Shown here in pieces: positions 10,096 to 16,660 of a stretch of 64,000 nucleotides of DNA. Where the stretch lies: positions 1 through 64,000 of the forward strand of contig CAKRKO010000001.1 of the NCBI GenBank assembly GCA_934358495.1, read 5' to 3'. The notes below the pieces were generated by a model. It saw only the letters and a list, made by a program, of their open reading frames with translations, was not told the origin of the DNA and did no database searches. The translations under genes were made by a program, and so were the position numbers. Source of the DNA: an uncultured Eubacterium sp. (lineage in GTDB: Bacteria > Bacillota > Clostridia > Lachnospirales > Lachnospiraceae). Each line of letters opens with the position of its first letter. Within the stretch, counting starts at the first letter, position 1.

Positions 10096-10124
10096 TTTAC
10101 TTCTTTTATCATATATCATATAAT
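10096..10124 (+). promoter_or_regulatory. Sigma-A promoter of the 70-aa gene
   Basis: TTTACT (10096-10101) and TATAAT (10119-10124) are separated by 17 bp. Just upstream, TTAAG-TTTTA-CTTAA forms a small palindrome that could be an operator. The start would be near 10131, leaving about 50 nt of leader. Confidence 0.6.
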
Positions 10125-10183
10125 AAGATCAACAAAGGAAATACATACAATTCAATTTTTCACCATATAAGGAGGGCATAGCA

Positions 10184-10396
10184 ATGACAATGAAATTATT
10201 AGAAAGATTATATAACAGAGGACGTAAAATGAGCACAAGACAGGTTTTAAACACAAATGACCTTACACTGAAATTAACAGCTCAGCAAAATGATCTGAAA
10301 GAAATTTGGAGAAAAGACCAGAAAACCCTTTTCGGAAAAGCAATGCAAGCAGAATACGAATATTCAAATGGAAATTTACGTCATAGATTCTGCTAA
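10184..10396 (+). CDS. Unrecognised 70-aa basic protein
   Basis: I do not recognise this protein. The 70 residues are Lys/Arg/Gln-rich, lack a signal peptide or membrane segment, and look largely helical. It is probably real: AAGGAGGG sits 8 bp before the ATG, a good promoter lies at 10096-10124, and a hairpin follows at 10447-10498. It stands alone between the divergent tig and the downstream deoD, which has its own promoter. A small regulatory or nucleic-acid-binding role is possible from charge alone, but nothing shows it. Confidence 0.6.
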   Translation: MTMKLLERLYNRGRKMSTRQVLNTNDLTLKLTAQQNDLKEIWRKDQKTLFGKAMQAEYEYSNGNLRHRFC

Positions 10397-10446
10397 TCAT
10401 CATATGTGCAATTATGATATCTTTCTTCCAATACAATACGTTCATC

Positions 10447-10498
10447 AAAGAAGCTCTTTCTACTTAACATCCTTGTTTCAGGTAGAGAGAGCTTCTTT
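10447..10498 (+). terminator. Hairpin after the 70-aa gene
   Basis: AAAGAAGCTCT (10447-10457) pairs with AGAGCTTCTTT (10488-10498), with extra pairing of TTCTAC and GTAGAG inside. The 3' arm is T-rich, which fits an intrinsic terminator, although the run of T is short. Confidence 0.55.
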
Positions 10499-10499
10499 G

Positions 10500-10528
10500 T
10501 TCAAGAATGCCCTTGGCATTCTTGCTGC
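10500..10528. repeat. Dispersed short hairpin, copy 2
   Basis: This is the second copy of the element at 439-468: the stem CAAGAATGCC/GGCATTCTTG plus flanks match with one loop change (CTC to CTT). It lies between the 70-aa gene and the deoD promoter. Confidence 0.6.
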
Positions 10529-10578
10529 GAGATTTCCTGTCAGGCAAAAATGCTTTGAAACTGTTCCGGCAAACTTTA

Positions 10579-10607
10579 TTGACATTTTATTTTTCATCAC
10601 GTATAGT
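10579..10607 (+). promoter_or_regulatory. Sigma-A promoter of deoD
   Basis: A perfect -35 TTGACA (10579-10584) is 17 bp from TATAGT (10602-10607). The predicted start is near 10614, about 38 nt before the deoD ATG. Confidence 0.8.
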
Positions 10608-10651
10608 GAAATTTGAAAAATAAATTATTAATATACTAGGAGGAATTAGAT

Positions 10652-11374
10652 ATGATTTCAACACCTTCCGCATGTATTGTTGCAGATAAAGAAAAGGTTG
10701 CCAAAGTGGTTCTTATGCCTGGCGATCCTCTGCGCGCAAAATATATTGCTGAAAAATATCTGGAGGAACCTGAATTATTCAATACTGTTCGTAATATGTA
10801 CGGTTACACAGGTACTTACAAAGGAAAACGCATTTCTGTTATGGGAAGCGGCATGGGTATTCCATCCATGACTTTATATGCGCATGAGCTGTACAACTTT
10901 TTTGATGTAGATTCCATCATCCGCGTAGGTTCTGCCGGTGCGCTTCGCGATGACATGAAAGTACGCGACGTAGTAATCGCTATGAGTGCATCTACTAACT
11001 CCAAATTTGATATACAGTACGGATTCCCGGGAACACTTGCTCCGACTGCAGATTTTGATCTTTTGAACGATGCCGTATCTGTATGCAAAGAGAAAGAAGC
11101 AAGTGTAAAAGTCGGCAATGTATTTACCACTGACGTATTCTATAATGCAGATTCCAATATTCCGTCACTGTGCCGTGACCTTGGTATGCTCTGCGTTGAA
11201 ATGGAGACAGCAGGAATTTACTGGGAAGCAGTTGCTTCTCATAAGAAAGCATTAAGTATCCTCTCCATCTCAGATCACATGTTCCGTCATGAAGAACTGA
11301 CTGCTCTCGAGCGTCAGGAATCTTTTGATGAAATGATCGAGATCGCACTTGAAACTGCATGGAGAAGCCTGTAA
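10652..11374 (+). CDS. deoD: Purine nucleoside phosphorylase, DeoD type
   Basis: The 240-aa cytoplasmic enzyme splits purine (deoxy)nucleosides with phosphate to give free base and (deoxy)ribose-1-phosphate in salvage. Family hallmarks are VLMPGDPLRAKYIAE near residue 20, MGSGMG, the phosphate-site RVGSAG, the nucleoside-binding VEMETAG, and SDHM with the catalytic Asp near the C-terminus. AGGAGG precedes the ATG. It has its own promoter and a strong terminator (11443-11487), so it appears monocistronic. It is unrelated to the split glycyl radical operon converging from the right. Confidence 0.97.
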   Translation: MISTPSACIVADKEKVAKVVLMPGDPLRAKYIAEKYLEEPELFNTVRNMYGYTGTYKGKRISVMGSGMGIPSMTLYAHELYNFFDVDSIIRVGSAGALRDDMKVRDVVIAMSASTNSKFDIQYGFPGTLAPTADFDLLNDAVSVCKEKEASVKVGNVFTTDVFYNADSNIPSLCRDLGMLCVEMETAGIYWEAVASHKKALSILSISDHMFRHEELTALERQESFDEMIEIALETAWRSL

Positions 11375-11442
11375 TCTAATCCTGCAAAAAACGACGGTCA
11401 TACATTCTTTTAGCGCAAAAAAGTTCAATATCTATATAAGAA

Positions 11443-11487
11443 AGTCCCCAGCTTTCATTGCTTAAAGCAATTAGCCGGGGACTTTTT
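11443..11487. terminator. Bidirectional terminator between deoD and the GRE operon
   Basis: AAAGTCCCC-AGCT pairs with AGCC-GGGGACTTT, followed by T6 on the plus strand and by a T-rich stretch on the minus strand. It can end both the deoD transcript and the converging glycyl radical operon. Confidence 0.8.
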
Positions 11488-11551
11488 TATTAATCCTATG
11501 GTCTCAATTAATATCCGTTTAAAACAGGTTCTATAATTCTCCCCTGTTATA

Positions 11552-12481
11552 TTAAATATCGTATCCGCCAATTGAAAATCTGACTCCAGTTTCCTTCAAG
11601 ATATTTTTCATCCGCTGCAAATCTTCTGATTCCTGTGACTGCAAATCCTCTGTCGGATATCTTTTTCCAATTGTTTCATATTTGGACGCTCCAAAATTAT
11701 GATACGGGAGCACATTTAGTAATGGTTTTCCAGATAATTTTTTTACAAATTCTGCCGTATCCCGCAAATTTTTATCATCCTCATTTAATGTTGGAATTAG
11801 CGGTAAACGTATGATCAACTGTTTTCCATGTTCTTCACACCACTGAGCTGTCATCACTATATTTTGAAGAATTATTTCATTACTTACTCCTGTAAGCACT
11901 TTATGCTTTTCTCGATTCATACATTTACAATCAATGAAAGCAAGATCCGTGTAACTAAGAATTCGTTTTAAATCTTCCCATTTTCCATAACCACTTGTTT
12001 CAATTGCAGTGTGAATGCCATGATAAACACATTTTTTCAAAATCTCGCTGGCAAAGTCCGCCTGACCTAATATTTCACCGCCAGATAATGTAACACCACC
12101 ACCACTACGACGATAAAACATTCTATCATCAAGAACAGCTTTTACGACTTCCTCAACTGTTTTTTCTATGCCAATCTGAGAACGTGCCTGAAAATTACAT
12201 ATCTGTACACATTTCAGGCACTGTTTGCATTTTTTAAAATTCTGTACAACAATATGTTTTTCATCATTCCATGCAATCGCATTTTCAGGACATACCGAAA
12301 TACATTTCCCACATCCAGCACATTTCTGTGCTTTATAAGAAAGCTGTATTCTCTTTTCCAACCCATATGCATTACTGCACCATTTACAGCGCAATGGACA
12401 TCCTTTCACAAATACATTGGTACGGATTCCCGGTCCGTCCTCCAACATATAATGACTGATATCAAAAATAGTACCTGTCAT
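11552..12481 (-). CDS. Glycyl radical enzyme activase (radical SAM)
   Basis: The 309-aa protein has the radical-SAM CxxxCxxC at Cys28, Cys32 and Cys35 (GCPLRCKWC). Two further 4Fe-4S sets of the ferredoxin-like insert follow at Cys54/57/60/64 and Cys85/88/91/95, then the SAM-binding GGGVTLSGGE. This layout is that of activases for dehydratase and decarboxylase-type GREs rather than the shorter PFL activase. It should abstract hydrogen from the Gly of the radical domain. That domain is here a separate 100-aa protein, whose stop overlaps this ATG (ATGA), which indicates tight coupling. The substrate of the enzyme it activates is unknown. Confidence 0.93.
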   Translation of the reverse strand: MTGTIFDISHYMLEDGPGIRTNVFVKGCPLRCKWCSNAYGLEKRIQLSYKAQKCAGCGKCISVCPENAIAWNDEKHIVVQNFKKCKQCLKCVQICNFQARSQIGIEKTVEEVVKAVLDDRMFYRRSGGGVTLSGGEILGQADFASEILKKCVYHGIHTAIETSGYGKWEDLKRILSYTDLAFIDCKCMNREKHKVLTGVSNEIILQNIVMTAQWCEEHGKQLIIRLPLIPTLNEDDKNLRDTAEFVKKLSGKPLLNVLPYHNFGASKYETIGKRYPTEDLQSQESEDLQRMKNILKETGVRFSIGGYDI

Positions 12482-12780
12482 ATATGGTGCTCCGTACGAT
12501 TAATGATATCATCCTGAACTTCTTTTCCAAGATCTGTAAAATATACACTATATCCAGCTACTCGGACCATCAATGTCGGATATTTTTCCGGATGTTTTTG
12601 TGCATCCAGAAGTACCTTCTTGTCCTGACAATTAAACTGCATATGATGAATATGCTCATCACACAACGCTGTCCTGATCAATGACGCCATCTTGTTGATT
12701 CCCTGATATTTATAATGTTCTTCTTCCGGATCTGGAAGTAATGCATCTATACCAACTTTTTTTACATCATAGCATTTCAT
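12478..12780 (-). CDS. Stand-alone glycyl radical subunit of a split GRE
   Basis: This 100-aa protein is only the C-terminal glycyl radical domain of a GRE. It contains the family pattern HHMQFN, LLDAQKHPEKYPTLMVRVAGYSVYF with radical-site Gly76, and a C-terminal helix ending INRTEHH. An N-terminal extension of about 30 residues has no counterpart I recognise in single-chain enzymes. It starts 16 bp after the stop of the catalytic-body gene, with its own AAGGGGTG ribosome site 7 bp before the ATG and an in-frame TGA just upstream, so it is not an extension of that gene. E. coli GrcA (YfiD) is a comparable free radical domain but serves as a spare for an intact PFL. Here the partner has no such domain. 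Confidence 0.88.
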   Translation of the reverse strand: MKCYDVKKVGIDALLPDPEEEHYKYQGINKMASLIRTALCDEHIHHMQFNCQDKKVLLDAQKHPEKYPTLMVRVAGYSVYFTDLGKEVQDDIINRTEHHI

Positions 12781-12796
12781 GAATAATCACCCCTTC

Positions 12797-15055
12797 TTAT
12801 TCTGCAATTAAATCAGTTTTGCTGATCCACATATTCAAAATTGTTCCATTCGTGCATGCACTGTGATTAATTTTACCATATGACTGTATCGCTGCCAGCG
12901 GACCATTCACATCCATATGCTGTTCTGCTGAGAGTGTATCTGCTAATGGGGTTAAAGCTTTTCGTCCTGACGGAAGTGCCCAACACATCTCTCCCATTGC
13001 TACATTTGTCTGCGTTGGCTGAACTCCTGCTGAAGAATAGTTTCCGGCTCTTCCACACTTCAATGTTGCACAATATTCTGCACAATCCTGCAAAGCTTTC
13101 GATGTAAGCATATCAACCTCATCGATATTATTTCCATATTTTGGTACATTGAGGCACATCTGACGAATTTCCTCATATCCTTCAAAATCCGCTTCAACAG
13201 CTTTCAACAGTTCATCCATAGAAATCACTTTATCATCATAGACAAGTTTTTTCACTACTTCAAGGGAATCTCCCATATCTGCAACACCGGTAAGCATATA
13301 ATGCGGACCTGAATTTAACATAGCTCCACCGGCAACAACATCGATACCTTTTTCAATTGCATTCGTTGCCATCATAGTAAAAAGTGGCATCTGATGTTCT
13401 TCTGCCAGCAAACGTTCCGCTACAAGCATATGCTCCTGACACAGATTAATCTGATACTTGTACTGACGCATGAATGCTTCATAAAATTCATCGAATGTTT
13501 TAAACGCACGCGGATCACCACTCTCACAGCCAATTCTTGTACCGGCTCCATATCCCGGACACCCTTCAGGCAAAATACCATTTGTCAGAGTCAGACTGAC
13601 TGTATTTCCAAGATTTGTAATATTTGCATTTGTATGTCCATAACAGTAACCTTCAATCTTCGGTTCCACACAGCCTACCGTTGTTGCACGCTCACGAATC
13701 AATTTTAACGGAAGATTATTTGCCCCATTCAGACCGGCACCGTTATACTGAATCATGTTATAAACACTGTCGATGTCAAAGAATGACGGATGCCCCAGTC
13801 CTTCTGCTGCAAGTTTTACCGCTTCCATCAGGAACGATTCCGGTGTCTTACTTCCAATATGTACATGTACCGCCGGTGCTGTGGTACGTGTGTCACGTGC
13901 ACTTCTCAGACAAATATAGGACAATAAATTCACAGCATCATTTCCATTTGCATCATAACCGCCAACACTATAGCCACCAGTCCAACGGTAATAGCCACCA
14001 AAGCAATGCGCCAATCCTTCCGGAAGCAGCCACGGAATGTTACAGCATTTAATATTATATTCTTCCATCCATTCCAAAGCACTCTCTACCGTTTCTACAC
14101 CACTCTGAAGATCCTTCTCCAAATATGGCCATAACAGCTGATCCAAACGTCCAACATTGATACACGGTCCAGATGCTTCCACATTCAGCATCATTGTATT
14201 AAGCCATACGGCGTGTAATGCTTCTGCAAAATTTTCCGGAATATCCCAACAAATTTTCTCTGCTCGTTTTCCGGCAGTTCTTAATTCCTCTGCACGTTCA
14301 GGATCTGCTTCCTTCTCTGCCTGTGCGTCTGCTGCCTGATGCAATCGAATACCATAATCGCGAATTCCCTTGCAGACTTCCATCATTCCAATATAAAAAT
14401 CCTGTTTTCTGACATTATCCGGATCGATCAAATCCAGATCTGATAATAACTTTTCGCATTTTTCATAATATCCACGATATCCGATTTTAAAAAGTTCATG
14501 ATAGTCCGGTACAAAATGAGAACCCGGATTTGATATATAGTTACTGCAATCTACATAACCGGAAGATAACAAAACATCTGGTTCTCTTGTCTGTGCCCGG
14601 AATTTTGAAGTTAATGTCTTATCCTTCCAATATGGAATATGTTCATTTTTTAATTCTTCTTTATCTTTTGCGTCAATTTTCCAGGGATCAAATAATCTGG
14701 TTTCAAATGTATCAAAATCTGACTCCAGCCAATGTGCATGTGACTCAATACTGAAATTATTACATCGTATTTTTCCCCCCTGCCATCCAAGCAGCCGTTC
14801 TCCCGGTTCAATATGAATTGGTAATGTCCGATATACTTCTGCCATAGCAAAATATCTTTTGCGAATCTGAGATTCGCTTTCATGGGTTTTAAAATATTTC
14901 GTAAACACTCGCGTCCTCTGCATTTCCAGATTCGGTCTTGCCGCATGAAGAATTCCATTTAATTTGCGGATACGTTCGGTACAGCCTACCTCTGTAACCT
15001 GCCCGGTACGCATTTCCATACCGCCCTTACTTCCTACTTCTATTATCTTTTCCAT
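12797..15055 (-). CDS. Glycyl radical enzyme catalytic body lacking its radical domain
   Basis: The 752-aa protein covers the PFL/GRE barrel and nothing after it. Active-site Cys462 and the general-base-type Glu464 are in GCVEP, typical of dehydratases and lyases rather than of PFL. Other landmarks are VGRLDQLLWPY (301-311), GGYDANGNDAVN (365-376) and PSGRKALTPLADTLS near 695-709. It stops at NMWISKTDLIAE, just where single-chain relatives continue into the glycyl radical domain, which is instead encoded next door. Start: GAGGG lies 6 bp before the ATG. It follows an NCS1 carrier under a sigma-54 promoter. Substrate is unknown, and I would not assign it to choline, glycerol, hydroxyproline or isethionate enzymes from motifs alone. 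Confidence 0.9.
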   Translation of the reverse strand: MEKIIEVGSKGGMEMRTGQVTEVGCTERIRKLNGILHAARPNLEMQRTRVFTKYFKTHESESQIRKRYFAMAEVYRTLPIHIEPGERLLGWQGGKIRCNNFSIESHAHWLESDFDTFETRLFDPWKIDAKDKEELKNEHIPYWKDKTLTSKFRAQTREPDVLLSSGYVDCSNYISNPGSHFVPDYHELFKIGYRGYYEKCEKLLSDLDLIDPDNVRKQDFYIGMMEVCKGIRDYGIRLHQAADAQAEKEADPERAEELRTAGKRAEKICWDIPENFAEALHAVWLNTMMLNVEASGPCINVGRLDQLLWPYLEKDLQSGVETVESALEWMEEYNIKCCNIPWLLPEGLAHCFGGYYRWTGGYSVGGYDANGNDAVNLLSYICLRSARDTRTTAPAVHVHIGSKTPESFLMEAVKLAAEGLGHPSFFDIDSVYNMIQYNGAGLNGANNLPLKLIRERATTVGCVEPKIEGYCYGHTNANITNLGNTVSLTLTNGILPEGCPGYGAGTRIGCESGDPRAFKTFDEFYEAFMRQYKYQINLCQEHMLVAERLLAEEHQMPLFTMMATNAIEKGIDVVAGGAMLNSGPHYMLTGVADMGDSLEVVKKLVYDDKVISMDELLKAVEADFEGYEEIRQMCLNVPKYGNNIDEVDMLTSKALQDCAEYCATLKCGRAGNYSSAGVQPTQTNVAMGEMCWALPSGRKALTPLADTLSAEQHMDVNGPLAAIQSYGKINHSACTNGTILNMWISKTDLIAE

Positions 15056-15093
15056 TGTTTTCCCTCTTTTCCTTTTATCCGATATGCTGCGGT

Positions 15094-15134
15094 GAAACTG
15101 ATCATTTTATCTATCCGTCTTTATGATCAGTTTC
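15094..15134 (-). promoter_or_regulatory. Hairpin between transporter and GRE genes
   Basis: GAAACTGATCAT (15094-15105) pairs perfectly with ATGATCAGTTTC (15123-15134) around a 17-nt loop. There is no U-tract after it on the minus strand. Inside the operon it could stabilise an mRNA end or set the ratio of carrier to enzyme. Confidence 0.55.
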
Positions 15135-15158
15135 GCCATTCAGCCTGGACTTCGCTCA

Positions 15159-16403
15159 TTAAGCCTTCTTCTCAGCACCCGCTTTTGCAACAATTGCATA
15201 TAAAACAGCTGTAACGATCAATACTAAAAATGTACTCAATTTAATAGCCGGAACTAATTTCAGTGCAAAGGAAAATGCCAGACCAATTATGATACAAATA
15301 ACCGGACGCGCATTAACAACCGGAAGATTTTTTTCCTCTTTTATATCAAGTTTTCCTTTATGAACAATATAGAAATCTGTAAGCATTACAGCTACTAAAG
15401 GTGCCATGATTGTTCCAATTGCAGTTACAATTGTATTAATAAAATCAACGCCTGGTCCATACATAATCACAAACGAAATCACTCCTGCAACTAATGGAAT
15501 AATAATTGCAAACCATTTTCTGGTAGTATTAAACACTGCTGCAAATGAATTACTGTACATATAATCGCATGCCGGTGTTGTATTTCCCTGTGCGATCATA
15601 ACGAAAATACTTCCGATCAGGAAAATTGCTCCGCCCAGAGATGCACAGATATCTGCAAGTGTATGTACTCCTGTACCCATAAATCCAACCTGACCTACTA
15701 AAAAGCAGAGTAATACAAATCCAGATCCGCAAAGTGCTGCAATAATAACAGATTTTTTATTTCTGGCATCTGTAGTCAGATCAATTGCTCCTACATAACC
15801 TGCCATCCACATACCAACCATAGTCTGTGCAATCGTTCCTATTGTGTAAGTAGTTTCTGTTGGCTGATATGCCATAAGGCCTTCCAGTCCACCGGCATGT
15901 CTGACAGATACAATATAAATAATAACAAACAGAACAATGGCGATTGGAATACTGATATTAGAAATCAATTTAACACCATCCATTCCGTAAACACCACCAA
16001 TAATCGTAACAACAAGTAAAATTACCATTGCCAGTGCAAATCCAAAATTCTTATGTCCTTCCGGAAAGATATTATATACTGCCTGAGCTGCATTAAATAA
16101 ATCGAAGCAAGCCCAAAATGCCATACAAAATGCTACTGCAAATGAAAAAATCCGAAAACCTTGTCTTCCAAACATCTGCTTCCAGACTGCATCTTTTTTC
16201 AATCCGGTTTTATAGCCAATCATTGTCGATAGTGCAATTAACACTGCTCCAATCACAAATCCCAGAGCCATACCTGCCAGTCCCGTGGTGAATTTTGCTC
16301 CTTGTCCCACCAGACCTCCTGTCGGCACGGCTGTAATACTGCAAAAGTAAGCCATAAATACGGCACCCAATGCCACTGGTCCTATTTTTTTTGTCTTTTC
16401 CAT
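15159..16403 (-). CDS. NCS1/CodB-like transporter of the GRE operon
   Basis: The 414-aa protein has about 12 membrane segments and fits the nucleobase-cation-symport-1 family (cytosine permease type). Supporting features are GYKTGL after helix 2, a GAIDLTTDARNKK segment comparable to the family's TADFVRFGRN region, and MAPLVAVMLTDFYIV late in the protein. I chose the ATG at 16403, which has GGGAG 7 bp upstream, not the upstream in-frame start. It lies 35 nt below the predicted sigma-54 start site and is first in the operon, so it probably imports the substrate of the split GRE or a precursor. NCS1 members carry nucleobases, hydantoins, allantoin and similar small compounds. The substrate here is open. 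Confidence 0.8.
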   Translation of the reverse strand: MEKTKKIGPVALGAVFMAYFCSITAVPTGGLVGQGAKFTTGLAGMALGFVIGAVLIALSTMIGYKTGLKKDAVWKQMFGRQGFRIFSFAVAFCMAFWACFDLFNAAQAVYNIFPEGHKNFGFALAMVILLVVTIIGGVYGMDGVKLISNISIPIAIVLFVIIYIVSVRHAGGLEGLMAYQPTETTYTIGTIAQTMVGMWMAGYVGAIDLTTDARNKKSVIIAALCGSGFVLLCFLVGQVGFMGTGVHTLADICASLGGAIFLIGSIFVMIAQGNTTPACDYMYSNSFAAVFNTTRKWFAIIIPLVAGVISFVIMYGPGVDFINTIVTAIGTIMAPLVAVMLTDFYIVHKGKLDIKEEKNLPVVNARPVICIIIGLAFSFALKLVPAIKLSTFLVLIVTAVLYAIVAKAGAEKKA

Positions 16404-16448
16404 AGTTTTTCTCCCTTCTTTGGTGTTAATTTTTATACTTCTATCATT

Positions 16449-16464
16449 TGCAAATTGCGTGCCA
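16449..16464 (-). promoter_or_regulatory. Sigma-54 (-24/-12) promoter of the GRE operon
   Basis: The minus strand reads TGGCACG-CAAT-TTGCA, a full match to the RpoN consensus TGGCACG-N4-TTGCA, with the GG and GC elements correctly spaced. Transcription would start near 16438, giving a leader of about 35 nt before the NCS1 gene. The adjacent activator has the GAFTGA motif needed to contact sigma-54, so the promoter and its regulator fit each other. Confidence 0.92.
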
Positions 16465-16598
16465 TTTTTTCTAATCAAAGTTTTTTGTATATTTTCGCAA
16501 AAAAATCCTTACCATTTTTGCACTACACCCATTTTCTTTAGTAATTATGCTCATTTCCACTACTTTTGCTATTCATATATATCTATATATTAAGAAAA

Positions 16599-16641
16599 GA
16601 GAGTGAAAAAACGCACACTGTGTGTGATTTTTTTCACTCTC
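16599..16641 (-). promoter_or_regulatory. Nested palindrome: regulator terminator and possible enhancer site
   Basis: GAGAGTGAAAAAA (16599-16611) pairs with TTTTTTTCACTCTC (628-641 of the same kilobase). Its centre is a second palindrome, CACAC-T-GTGTG (16614-16624). It starts 20 bp past the stop of the activator gene and reads TTTTCTT beyond, so it can act as that gene's terminator. Its centre lies about 155 bp upstream of the -24 element, a normal enhancer distance, so the inner palindrome may be the activator's binding site. That second role is inference. Confidence 0.6.
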
Positions 16642-16660
16642 TGATATTTACTTAACCATT

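Noticed and set aside
12781..12800. Split GRE explained as a frameshift or sequencing error
   Set aside because: A single indel would not restore one frame: the first gene ends in TAA and the second frame has its own TGA just before its ATG, with a good ribosome site between and extra N-terminal residues in the small protein.
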